Assembly: GCA_963575745.1 (NCBI GenBank)
Contig: CAUYUJ010015262.1
Coordinates: 20,001-84,000 of the forward strand
From: Prorocentrum cordatum
Taxonomy: Eukaryota; Sar; Dinophyceae; Prorocentrales; Prorocentraceae
Length of the DNA stretch: 64,000 nt
Direction: 5' to 3'
In this document: positions 35,901 through 45,720 of the stretch, piece by piece
Numbering within the stretch: the first letter of the stretch is position 1
Layout of the letters: every line of letters starts with the position of its first letter
Position numbers and translations under genes: made by a program
Notes under the pieces: generated by a model
The model's database searches: none
The model's input: the letters and a program-made list of their open reading frames with translations, nothing else
What the model was told of the DNA's origin: nothing

Positions 35901-36398
35901 CTCGCTTCACATGCTCCAGCTGGACCCGAAACCACTCATCGACCTGGTGTACACTGGCTTGCAAGCTGTCCCCGTGCGGGGGCATCCTGACGCGCGCGGG
36001 TCGCGCCCCAGCGGCTCCAGCCCTGGGGCCGCGTCTGGCCCACCACGCACTTACAAGTCAGGCGCAGCCCTGGCGCACAGTCCAGACCGCTCATCGACGT
36101 CATCAGGAGCCGACGAACGCCGAACGCCTTCCCTCATCAGCGCGGCCGCCGCCCTCGCCCGAGGCCACGCCCGCCCACGGCGATCCGCCTCTCGTTCGTC
36201 ACGACAGAGTGGCGGAAACTCCACCTCAGACAACAGTGGCATCGAAACGTGGGAGCACATTGAGACGGAAGAGGAGCCGACTGCCTACCACGTCCTCGCC
36301 TACCACGTCCGTGATGTGCGGGCCCGTGTCAATGCCCCTGGCATCGAGGTCTGGCTTGACCCTGGTGATCACCACGACGGCGCCTACTTACCGTGGGG
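32824..36398 (+). CDS. Hypothetical large multidomain protein, frame broken near 36394
   Basis: About 1190 codons, family not recognised. Convincing coding starts near 32890; the GTG at 32824 is only where the frame opens. The order of parts is: a globular start (32890-33330); a Ser/Asp-rich linker; GGFSPA at hairpin 3; a hydrophobic Cys-containing segment CLICLFVATYAIAIAMPY (about 33979-34032); a Gly/Ala hydrophobic region (34237-34378), both possible membrane segments; a long Ala/Thr/Ser linker; then a compact region (34990-35800) containing FWHGTRGDLAARL (His at 35278), RTYASVHPSLAAWYA (Tyr at 35389) and PIALWMCEA. The His and Tyr spacing resembles the start of an ADP-ribosyltransferase/PARP fold, a tentative reading. 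Near 36394-36399 the good frame moves to the next feature. Confidence 0.5.
33744..33773 (+). repeat. Bulged hairpin element, copy 3
   Basis: GCGCAGTGG (33744-33752) pairs with CCGCTGCAGC (33764-33773) with one bulged A and one T.G pair. C33753 is unpaired. The inner stem is GGCT/AGCC, loop TC. 23 central bases are identical to copy 2, while the outer ends differ. Confidence 0.8.
34893..34913 (+). repeat. Bulged hairpin element, copy 4
   Basis: CCAGG (34893-34897) pairs with CCTGG (34909-34913). C34898 is unpaired. The inner stem is switched to GCCT/AGGC with loop TC (34899-34908). It encodes APSGPG, a different peptide from copies 1-3. Confidence 0.75.
36002..36033 (+). repeat. Bulged hairpin element, copy 5
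   Basis: CGCGCCCCAG (36002-36011) pairs with CTGGGGCCGCG (36023-36033) with one bulged C: ten pairs. C36012 is unpaired. The inner stem is GGCT/AGCC with loop CC (36013-36022). Confidence 0.85.
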
Positions 36399-38420
36399 AC
36401 GACCGTCATGGGCCATCGCGTCATCGACCCTGCGGTGGCGGGGCGTGACGGCTGGGTCATCCTCCACCACGACCACGGCGACACCACTACCAAGCTCTGG
36501 GCACCGACCCAAGTCCACGTCAAAGCGGACGACACCTGGCGCACGGTCATGGTACCAGCGGACATGGGGCCCCAGTGGATCAAGTGCCACGCCGAGGACG
36601 CTCGCCTCCCCGCCGAGTTTGTCCGCACTACAGGCCAATCCTGGTTTGCTGACGTCTGGCCCTTGTGGGATCGCCCTCGGCCCCACCCAGACGACCCAGG
36701 CACAAACGAGCATGCGCTCCCGCCTCTACCAGGACGCTGGTCTTGCCTACAGTGTCGATTCCAATGCTGTCAGTACTGTGCGGCTCGCCGCAACACGCAG
36801 CTCGGCACCTCGGGCCAACCAACGTGCCCAGACTGCTCCCGCAGCGGACTGCGTACACTTATGGACTGGTCCACGGACTACTCGTGCAACAGTTGGACGT
36901 GTGCATACAGCACCAACAACAGGGACTCCGACACATGCTGCCTGTCCAGCAGGTGCCCCCATCCCCCCAGTCCACACATCCTGCTCGACGTCCGTGCCAC
37001 AGGGATGCCGCCGCACATCCTTGCCCGCCAATTCGGCAACGCGCCAGCCCTCCACGACCTTAAGGAACCCCCCCGAGCGCCTTCAGGCCCCGGGGGGGAA
37101 CCTCCACAACCAGGGCAAGCAGGTTACCAGGGTCAATGGTACTTCCCACCGCAGCCGCGGCGCGTCCCCAGGCAGGGACTGCCTGACGGCACAAGGCGGC
37201 CACCTGGATTCACAGGAACGGGGATGCCCGAAGAACCTTTCCCCGACCAACCGCTTTGGAGGGAAGGCTACGTGCTCTTCAGTCCCCACCAGGCCCTCAA
37301 GGAGGAATTCACCTTCAACAAGACGGTCCGCCGACCCTACTCCCTAGCCATCACCAACATGTACAGGAACCGTGTCACGGTCAGGACCGTCTGCGAGTCG
37401 ATCGCCGAGCGCATCCACACTACCCGCACCCGCTGGCGAGACGTGGTACTGTACTGGGACGCCGAGGGTGGTCCTGGGCCTCAAGCCCTCGACTACGACA
37501 TGCGACTCTGCGACGCCATGGTGAGCCGTGCCACGACCGAAGCCGAGCTAAACCACGACCGCAGCAACCGTGGTAGTTTCTGCCTCTATGGACCAGCGCA
37601 TCAGCGAGCTGTCAACATCACGGCGATCTCCGAGCCGCAGAACATCGACTACATGGAGCATGTGCGGCGATACTCACCCGTAGGGGGGACCTACCCTGAC
37701 CACGCCTTCGAGCACGTCTATCGGGGCTGGCAGCGGCCCGACGTGCCCACCATCCTCCCCGACACCCGCCCCCTCTCGAGAGCCGATTGGCAGCGACATC
37801 AACAGCACCAGCAGCGCATTCAGCAGCGCGACCAACGTGACGCAGGACAGCCGGGCACGCCACGCTACCGCTCTCCCGCGCGAGTCCCGACAGGCGGAAA
37901 CACGGCCCACGGCGGGGTTGCCGCCTACTACCGTGGCCCCATAGGTGCCAGGCCCGCGGCTGCTGGAGCAGCCGCCTCCAGCTACGGCCACGTCCCCCAC
38001 GCCAGGGTACACCCAGCGGTCATCGGCTACCCGCGTGCACCCGTGCAGGCCCTCCCAAGGGCCACCTCGCCCGTGCCAGGGTCCACGCGCGCCTGGGGCC
38101 ATTACTCAGGCCGACATGATGGCACCTCCAGCAACCAGCCCGCAGTGATAACCCCTGCGGCTTCAGCCCAGGGGTCTGCAACAAACCGTGGCAGGACTGG
38201 GCGCCCCGAAGGATGGCGTGATGCGAACGTGCGCGCTTGGCAACCGCGCCAGCACACGACCCCGCCAAACGTGGCTGCAGCACTGCGCCCTGCCCAGGCA
38301 AAACCTGCCCCACCTGAGCGGGAGAGGCAGCCGCCTACCCCGCTCGTCCTCACGCACATCCAGGCGCATCACAGCGCCTCCCCGCGGCACAGCGAGGGAA
38401 GCGCCCACCACGTCAGCCCC
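36396..38420 (+). CDS. Hypothetical protein continuing the large frame, truncated by the gap
   Basis: The frame is open from GTG 36393 to the N gap at 38421. It reads directly on from the previous frame if one G is missing from the GGGG run at 36395-36398 (YLPWG then TTVMGHRVIDP). A Cys-rich segment, WSCLQCRFQCCQYC to PTCPDC (about 36739-36837), could bind zinc. APSGPG is encoded at hairpin 6. A globular part (37250-37760: FSPHQALKEEF, WRDVVLYWDAEGG) follows, then a Gln/Arg/Pro-rich disordered tail. Family not recognised. The true C-terminus is not visible; residues beyond 38420 are unknown. Confidence 0.45.
37068..37098 (+). repeat. Bulged hairpin element, copy 6
   Basis: CCCCCCCGAG (37068-37077) pairs with CCCGGGGGGG (37089-37098) with a single A.C mismatch. 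C37078 is unpaired. The inner stem is GCCT/AGGC with loop TC (37079-37088). Confidence 0.8.
38151..38175 (+). repeat. Bulged hairpin element, copy 7
   Basis: ACCCCTG (38151-38157) pairs perfectly with CAGGGGT (38169-38175). C38158 is unpaired. The inner stem is GGCT/AGCC with loop TC (38159-38168). It is read in another phase of the frame (AASAQ), so the peptide is not conserved while the structure is. Confidence 0.8.
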
Positions 38421-38520
38421 NNNNNNNNNNNNNNNNNNNNNNNNNNNNNNNNNNNNNNNNNNNNNNNNNNNNNNNNNNNNNNNNNNNNNNNNNNNNNNNN
38501 NNNNNNNNNNNNNNNNNNNN
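38421..38520. other. Assembly gap (100 N)
   Basis: Exactly 100 N, a conventional placeholder, so the real size is unknown. An 88-bp satellite begins on its right side, which probably explains the break. The frame crossing it is not meaningful. Confidence 0.98.
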
Positions 38521-39160
38521 ATAGGGTGCGTGCGCAGGGGGTTGGTCCCTGAGCTCGCCGCTATGGACGACGGTCGTCCAAACACAGCAGGCGTGGCACT
38601 TTCTCGACACCACAGGCGGTGCGCAGGGGGTGGTCCCTGAGCTCGGTCGATATGCACGACGGTCGTCCAGGCACAGCAGGCGTGGCATTTTCCCGACACC
38701 AGAGGGGGTGCGCAGGGGGTGGTCCCTGAGCTCGGCCGCTATGCACGACGGTCGTCCACGCATAGCAGGCGTGGCACTTTCTCGACACCATAGGGGGTGC
38801 GCAGGGGTGGTCCCTGAGCGCGGCCGCTATGCACGACGGTCGTCCAGGCACAGCAGGCGTGGCATTTTCTCGACACCACAGGGGGTGCGCAGGGGGTGGT
38901 CCCTGAGCGCGGCCGCTATGCACGACGGTCGTCCAGGCACAGCAGGCGTGGATTTCCTCGACACCATGGGGGGGTGTGCAGGGGGTGGTCCCTGAGCTCG
39001 GCCGCTATGCACGACGGTCGTCCAGGCCCAGCAGGCGTGGCACTTTCTCGACACCATAGGGGGTGCGCAGGGGGTGGTCCCTGAGCGCGGCCGCTATGCA
39101 CGACGGTCGTCCAGGCCCAGCAGGCGTGGCCTTTTCTCGACACCATCGGGGGCGCGCAGC
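38521..39160. repeat. About 88-bp tandem repeat, seven units, at gap edge
   Basis: Units contain CACGACGGTCGTCCAGGC, ACAGCAGGCGTGGCATTTTC, TCGACACCA and GGTGGTCCCTGAGC, spaced 88-90 bp. ACGAC-G-GTCGT inside each unit is a perfect short dyad. The array ends at about 39160. Frames through it on both strands are shadows. Confidence 0.92.
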
Positions 39161-39657
39161 TGTAGCATCATAATCGTCATCATCAAGAATTGTAGCCACC
39201 CTGGCTCATGCGGGCTCACACTGCTGGATATGTGAATGCGGACGGCCGCCGGTGACTCTCCGTCAAAGGTACGGTCCCCGTCATGGCGCCTAAATGCGCA
39301 CTGTCTGCTTTGCCACCGCCTTGCGAGCAGCTCAAGAAATCAATGCAAGATATGGGCGGTGAGGTGAGGCTGGATGGTTTGCGAATATATGTTTTCCGAC
39401 ATGGGAACGCCTTGGTACGCGGCGCACTTGATGCTTACCACCGACAGTTGGCAAACTGGTGGCCTGACACGCTCCTCACTCGCCGTCGCCTTCGTCGTCG
39501 TCGTATTCGTTGTCCTCGTCGTACTCGTCGTCGAAATCGTCGTCGTGCCTCGTCGTCGCGCTCGGGGGCGCTCCTGCCCTCTCCGCTCTACCTGCCCTCG
39601 ACCATCCCTCTCCTCCCTCCTGCTGCCACTGCTCCTCCTCCTCGGAGGCCCTGGCGC

Positions 39658-39701
<44 letters not shown>

Positions 39702-40039
39702 ACGATTGTTGGAGTGATTCATCGGCTGGTCTGCTTGATTGGCCTGGTTGGCTGGTCTGATTACTTTGGCTGGTTGTGGCTGGAATGACTGATCTGGCTG
39801 GTCTGGTCAGTCTGGCTGGTCTGGTCTGGTGACATGGTTTGCGAACACACGTGGCATAAAATAAGTATGTGGGGGTTCTTCGGTAGCGTAATTACTTTTT
39901 ATATTAATCGCCAAGACGCACGAACATTCACACACATACATACACACATACATATACATATACATATATATATATGTATACATGTATATGTCTGTGTGTA
40001 GATATGTGTATGTGTGTATGTGTGTGTGAAGAGATTACG
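39161..40039. other. No gene; CGT, TGGCTGG and ATAC microsatellites
   Basis: A plus-strand frame at 39283-39717 begins MAPKCALSALPPPCEQLKK but soon runs into a (CGT)n tract (about 39480-39710), and I do not trust it. 39720-39840 is a (CTGGTCTGG)-like minisatellite. 39925-40030 is CACATACATATA-type microsatellite, the insertion neighbourhood of the LTR element. Confidence 0.55.
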
Positions 40040-40044
40040 AGTTC
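40040..40044. repeat. Target-site duplication, left (AGTTC)
   Basis: AGTTC directly before the left LTR equals AGTTC directly after the right LTR (46162-46166). Five bases is the usual length for copia-type integration. Confidence 0.9.
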
Positions 40045-40166
40045 TGTTGGTGTTTTATATTTGTTGATGTGGTTTAGAAGAGGTGCAGGAGGATTTGCAT
40101 ACCGTAGCCTTCGGCTGAGGTGTTGAGCAAAACATACCATCTCAGGTTTCAATGTAGATCATAACA
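40045..40166 (+). repeat. Left LTR (122 bp)
   Basis: From TGTTGGTG to GATCATAACA. It contains CCGTAGCCTTCGGCTGAGG (40102-40120), which resembles the start of the dinoflagellate spliced leader. No TATA box is obvious apart from TTTTATAT at 40053-40060. Confidence 0.95.
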
Positions 40167-40184
40167 TGGTTACGCGGAGCTAAG
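40167..40184 (+). promoter_or_regulatory. Primer-binding site (candidate)
   Basis: TGGTTACGCGGAGCTAAG immediately follows the LTR. TGG is the complement of a tRNA CCA end; the particular tRNA could not be assigned from the sequence. Confidence 0.5.
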
Positions 40185-40193
40185 TTGCGATTC

Positions 40194-41345
40194 ATGGCGA
40201 CGCTCGAGCAGCTGGCCCAGGCACTTCAAGAAGTGCGCCAGCAGCTCGGAGAAGAGAGGGCAGCACGACTCGCAGCAGAGCAGCGAGCAGGAGGCGCAGG
40301 ACGCGCAGACCCCGCCCAAGCTGGCGGAAGACTCGATGGCGGGAACGAGCAGCACACCGACCCCAGAGTGCTGAACAAGTGCCCGATCTTCAACGGAAAA
40401 GATGAATCATGGCAGGAGTGGGCTTTCATCTTCGAGAGTGTGTGCGGCATGGCGGATTTAGAAGACAGCCTCGACGCAGCATCGAGAGAGGTAACGGACT
40501 TGAAGTTCGCCAACTTCAACCCAGAGCAGCAGAAGAGGGCCAAGCAACTCTACTACTTGCTGGTCAACACAGTACGTGGCAAAGCACTGACGCTGGTCAG
40601 AGGCGCGGAGAAGCATAATGGGATCCTCGCTTGGAAACGGATCAAGGCAGAATACGCGCCAGACGTCGGAGGCAGACACACCGCACTACTGATGGGAGTT
40701 CTACAGCCAGGATGGGACCAAAGAGCGACGAGTACCGAGTTCGCGAACGACCTGACCGAGTGGGAGACGCGCATCACGGAGTACGAGATGGAGAGCACAG
40801 AAAAGGTCAGCGACTCGATGAAGATTGCAGTATTGGCAGGCAACGCGCCAGAGTCGATCAGGTCGATGGTGAGATTGGCAACAGGACCCGCAAATGGAAG
40901 ATACAAGGACGTACAGCAGAGCACCAGAGAGTACTTGCACTTTGGCAGGACGTTCAACAAAGACGGAAGATGCACAAACGCAGCAGACCCTTCAGGACCA
41001 GTCCCAATGGAGGTCGACGCAGCGCAGAGTGGTGGCAAAGGAGCAAAAGGCAAGGGAAAAGGAAAAGGTTGCGCGATCTGCGGACGACCAGGACATCGAG
41101 CACAAGATTGCAGGCTGGAGGGAAAAGGTAAGGGTAAAGGCAATGGCAAAGGTCGAGAGGTGAAGAACAGCTTCGAAGGCGAGTGTAGACACTGCCGGAA
41201 GAAAGGACACAAGCGGGCAGAGTGCAGATCACGACTTCGGGGAGAACCACCAGCCAAGAACGTAAGGTCAGTCTCGTGCAACGATCGAGGAGGTCAACGC
41301 GGAGGACGACGAGTACGAGTGCGACCTGTGCGAGCACGAGGGTGA
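40194..41345 (+). CDS. gag: Gag polyprotein with two zinc knuckles
   Basis: The frame is open from TTG 40185, but the first ATG (40194, TTCATGG) is the likely start, giving 383 codons. The N-terminus LEQLAQALQEVRQQL looks helical. The central part (KCPIFNGKDESWQEWAFIFE, AKQLYYLLVN, GILAWKRIKAEY) follows the capsid pattern of copia Gag. After a Gly/Lys-rich basic stretch, two CCHC knuckles, CAICGRPGHRAQDC (residues 293-306) and CRHCRKKGHKRAEC (331-344), should bind the element RNA. The last part of the frame overlaps the pol frame (+1), which opens at 41266. In copia Gag and Pol are usually one frame, so the break is probably a lesion, though a +1 shift cannot be excluded. Confidence 0.85.
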   Translation: MATLEQLAQALQEVRQQLGEERAARLAAEQRAGGAGRADPAQAGGRLDGGNEQHTDPRVLNKCPIFNGKDESWQEWAFIFESVCGMADLEDSLDAASREVTDLKFANFNPEQQKRAKQLYYLLVNTVRGKALTLVRGAEKHNGILAWKRIKAEYAPDVGGRHTALLMGVLQPGWDQRATSTEFANDLTEWETRITEYEMESTEKVSDSMKIAVLAGNAPESIRSMVRLATGPANGRYKDVQQSTREYLHFGRTFNKDGRCTNAADPSGPVPMEVDAAQSGGKGAKGKGKGKGCAICGRPGHRAQDCRLEGKGKGKGNGKGREVKNSFEGECRHCRKKGHKRAECRSRLRGEPPAKNVRSVSCNDRGGQRGGRRVRVRPVRARG

Positions 41346-44300
41346 CTTTGACGACGAGCACTGGTGCAGGATCTGCTACCCAGATGAGGACTACGAGGAT
41401 CAGGATGCGGACTACGAGGACCCAGATGCACACGACGAGGACCCAGAGGCTAACGTCAGGGAAATCGATGTCTACGAGAGGATTGAGGACGACGGGGCCG
41501 AGTCGCAGGAGGTCAAGAGCTACGACGACCAGGGCGACGACGACGGGAGCGGCGAAGAGAAGTGGGTGTTCAACGTTTGGGACGAGAACATGGACAGCCA
41601 GGGCCATGAGTTTCTTCCCCTGGACAGCGCATGCGAGGAGCACACCTGTCCGTGGAACTTCGCCGACGGCGGAGTGGACATTGGACCTGGCGGCGTTCGA
41701 CTCAGAGGAGCAGATGGTAGCAAGATCGAGTCAGGTCGCAAGATCATGGTCGAGTACTCGGTGCTGGACATCGACGGTCGCACGGTCGTGAATGCGAAGA
41801 CCCCGTTCGTGCAGAGCGATGTGAAGAGGGCGCTGCTAAGCGCAGGCAAGCTCGCGAGGAACGGCATCAACATGTTCTTCAGGAAAGAGGATCCTTGGCT
41901 GGAGATCACGACCGACCGAGGACGAGTGAAGGTGCCAGTGTACATGAAGGGACGCACGTTCGGGCTGAGGATCAGGAGGAGACCTACGCCCAGCAAGCCG
42001 ACGGTGATGATCGCGCCCGTCGGGGAAGAGGAGATGCCACAGGCGCAGCCGAGCAGTTCGGCATCAGGATCAGCTTCGAGCTCGGCAGCAGCAGCACCAC
42101 CACCAGTGGCGGTTGCAGGAGCACCTCAGGCTCCTGACCCAGGCATCCCTGAAGGCGCACGGCTGGATCGAGAAGCAGAACAACTAGCTTAGCAGTGGCT
42201 CGAGGTCAAGCAACACGGCGAGCCTGTCGGTCAAGGAGGGCTCTTCAGCGGCAGATCGGCGGAAGACATGAGGAAGAGGTTGAAGGAGCTCAAGGCCCCG
42301 ATTGGGGGAACCAAGCAGCAGCTATGGGGGCGCTTGGCGCACGCAGAGGCGAAGCTCGAGCTCCAGATCAGAGATGAGAAGTGGCTCGAGGAGCGCGCGA
42401 AGGAGCTAGCCGAAGCTGGAGGCCAAGGCGAAGTTATCGTACCACGAGCTCCAGCTGAACCGACACCAGACGAACGAGCACGGCATGAAGTTACACATTT
42501 GCCGTACCAGCCGTGGTGTGCATGGTGCGTCATGGGCAAAGGACGAGCAAAGCCACATGAGCAGAGGCCAGAGGAGAAGAGGAAGTTACCCGAGTTCGAG
42601 ATGGACTTCTGCTACCTGCTGCAGGACCCGAAGAGGAGGCATGCACCAGGAGATCAAGCGTGGGCGACGACACTCGTTCTGGTAGACGTGGCGGCTCAGA
42701 ATCCGATGGTGATGGCGATTCCTCAGAAGTCAGACGAGACGAACTACATAGCATCTACATGTACGGCCTTCGTCAAGCGGATGGCTTACCCAGGTGCGAT
42801 ACTCAAGGTGGACCCAGAGCCAGCCTTGGACGTGATCGCGGAGAAGGTGAAGCAAAAGTGCATGGTGGACGGCATCAAGTTGGAGATCAAGAAGACGCCG
42901 AGGTTCAGCAGCCAAAGCGTCGGTGCCGCCGGCAGAGCACAGCTGACCGCAGAGGGCCAGATCAGGACGACGCGGCTGGACATGGAGGCGAGGCTTGGCA
43001 CCAAGATCGACCCCTCCATGGACATCTGGCCGTGGATGGCAAGGCACGCAGGATGGATCCTAGAGCGGTACCACGTGAAGGCGAATCACAGGACAGCGTA
43101 CGAGGATTGCTTTGGCAAGGCGTACCAGGGAGAAGCGCTGAAGTTCGGAGAGGCAGCGCTTTTCAAGCTTTCGGTCACGACGACGGGAAAGGTCAGAGCT
43201 GGAATTAGGCAAGGACGAGCAGACGCCAGGTTCGTGCGAGGGATCTGGTTGGGCAAGACGATCGAGTCCGACGAGCACCTGTTCGGGACCGAAGAGGGCG
43301 TGTTCACCACCAGGACGGTCAAGAGGGTTCCGACGAGCGAGCAGGACAGAGCCGACCTGGTCAAGGCGATCAAGGGCACGCCGTGGGACAGATACGCTGG
43401 AAGGCCGATGGGAAGGCCAAGAAAGAGACCCAAGGCGCCACAGGCAATACCGCTAGTCGTGCCAGGACCACCAGCAGAAGTTGCAGACGACGCAGCCCCA
43501 GCACAACGGCAGCGAGATGGGGGCGCAGCAGCAGCAGCAGCAGCGCCAGCAGCGGCAGCAGTTCCAGTACCAGGGCAAACCCAGGGCAAACAGCAGGTCG
43601 GCGACGCGGCGAAGATGGAAGTAGATCAAGGTCGGGGCCAGACGGTCCCAGGCATCCAGAGGGCATCAGCGAGTTCAATGGTGCCAAGCTCTCCCACAAA
43701 GCGTGACGGCGGTGGAGACCCAGCAGGCGTGGCATCACCGATAGAGAAGAAGGCGAGAGTGGAAGAGCTAGTGACGATGGACGCGGACGAGTAAGACGCG
43801 GACTTCGACGACAACGCCTACCTGCAAGAGGATTGGGACGAATATGAAGGTGTGGACCCAGCGATAGCGCAGGCTATCATCAAGGGCAAGGAGAAGGAGA
43901 TGAACGCGATGGAGGAGTTCGAGATCTTCGAGACGGTGGAGAACATCCCAGACAGCGCAGACATCCTGTCGACGAGATGGGAAAACGTTCCAAGAGGCCC
44001 AGACGAATGGGGGTGCAGATTTGTGGCGAGAGAGTTCAAAGGCAACGATCCTGAACTACAAGGGTTGTTCACGGCAGGAGCTACCAGCAGCACGGGGAGG
44101 CTCATCGATCAGCATGCGGCGCAGCACGGCTACAACACGATGGTGCTGGACGCGCAGAACGCATACTTCCACGCTGACGAAGATGAGGAGGTGTACGTGG
44201 ATCCCCCATTGGAATGGGTCAGAAGATACCACGCGCGAGGTGGCAAGATCAAGAGACCGTGGTGGAAGATGAAGAAGCAGATATACGGCAAGCGCAAGGC

Positions 44301-45720
44301 CTCGAAGAAGTTCAACCAGTACGTGGTCGACGTGACTAAGAGTCTTGGGATCGAGCAGTGCCCCGAGCAGCCCAGCATCTTCAGGAGGCCAGGTACCACG
44401 CTGGTTTTCGAGGTACATCAAGACGACATCTACGCGTCAGGGAGCGACCACGAGCTGAATTGGCTGGCAGCAAACTTAGCACCAGTACTGAAGCTCAAGG
44501 ACGTCAGGATCATGAAGGTTGGAATGGTGTATTCGTACCTCAGAGCCACGCGCACCAGGATCAGCAAGCACATGATACACATAGCGCCGAGGCCCAAGTA
44601 CATCGAGGACGTGTTGAACGAGCTGGGGCTTACCAACTGTAAGGAGGTGCCGACGCCGATGGTCAGTACGAGGAAGAAGGAGGACCTGGAAGAGCCAGTC
44701 GTGGGACCAGTCGACAAGAAGACGTACAACAAGTGCGTTGGGATTCTCAGGCATCTGCTGAAGTACAGGCCAGACATCCCGTTCGCAGTTCACGAGTTGA
44801 GCAAGTCGCTGAGTGTTCCCAGGGAACCAGATATGCAAAGGCTAAGGCGGCTGGCAAGATACTTGAAAGGCACGGCGGACTACGGCATCTTAGTGAAGAA
44901 GAGCGACGACACGGAGTACTTGGACGCTTTCTCGGATGCCGATTGGGCAGGCGACGTCAACGACAGGAAGAGCACACCGGGAGGCGCGCTGAAGTTTGGG
45001 ACCACCAACCTCAGGGAGTTCACCAAGGGCCAGAGTTGTCAGGCGCTCAGCTCAGGCGAAAGCGAGTACTACGCGGCGGTGACCACAGTAGCAGAGGGAC
45101 TCCACATGCAGCGGCTGTTCGAGTTCATAGGTTTTCCGTTGAAGCTCAAGCTCAGGCTGGATTCGACGGCAGCAAAAGGCATCATCATGAGAAGTGGTTG
45201 TGGAGCGCTCAAGCATATCGAGACGAGGCATTTGTGGCTCCAGGCCAAGTACGACGAGAAGAAGATCACGGTTCATAAGGAGCCGACCGCGACCAACACA
45301 GCGGATGGCTACACAAAAGCATTGCAGACAGCGAAGTTCCTGGAGTGGAGGTCGAGGCTTGGCATGGGATACGACAGCGGAGATGGAGTCGAGACGAGCA
45401 AGAGAGAGGCGCTCAGTGGAAATAGCAGTCAGTGGACAGGATCAAGCAAGGGGCCCAGACAGCTTCTTGCGGCAGCACTGTTGCTCAGCCAGGCCAAAGG
45501 CGACACCCAGGTGGCAGTGACAGATAGTTTCGACGCGGTGAGCAGCAACGAACGAGGTGGTGATGTTCAGTCCAAGAGCATGTTCGACGGCATCGTTCAG
45601 TTGGACCACGTTGTTCATTACGATGATGGTGGCGTTTGTAGTGGGATGCGTGGCGCACCACTACATGATGAAGATGAAGACGTGGATCACGAGCTTGGGA
45701 GAGAACACCGTACCCCTTGA
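41266..45720 (+). pseudogene. pol: Pol: protease, integrase, RT, RNase H, with two in-frame stops
   Basis: One frame carries all Pol domains but is cut by TAG at 42190 and TAA at 43792. It starts with an acidic stretch holding two CxxC pairs (CDLC, CRIC; 41317-41386). Protease: LDSACEEHTCP near 41619 (Asp-Ser-Ala in place of Asp-Ser/Thr-Gly). Integrase: zinc-binding HEVTHLPYQPWCAWC (about 42485-42530), first Asp in EMDFCYL, second in KVDPEPAL; the region of the third acid reads VGAAGRAQLTAEGQ, where related proteins have Val-Glu-Arg, so this Glu seems lost. RT: LDAQNAYFHADEDEEVYVDP (about 44145-44205) and VHQDDIYASG (about 44414), which keeps the Asp pair. RNase H: FSDADWAGDVNDRKST and SSGESEYYAA, then DSTAAKG and ETRHLWLQ. 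Dead as read here. Confidence 0.85.

Noticed and set aside
38421-38552. Frame continuing through the N gap
   Set aside because: The 100 N are a placeholder of unknown true length, so residues there and the apparent C-terminus have no meaning.
38561-39146. CRISPR-like regular repeats
   Set aside because: Units are contiguous 88-bp satellite without unique spacers, and the context is eukaryotic.
40226-41643. Minus-strand frames of up to 242 codons opposite gag
   Set aside because: Shadows of the Gag frame, which has clear zinc knuckles on the plus strand.
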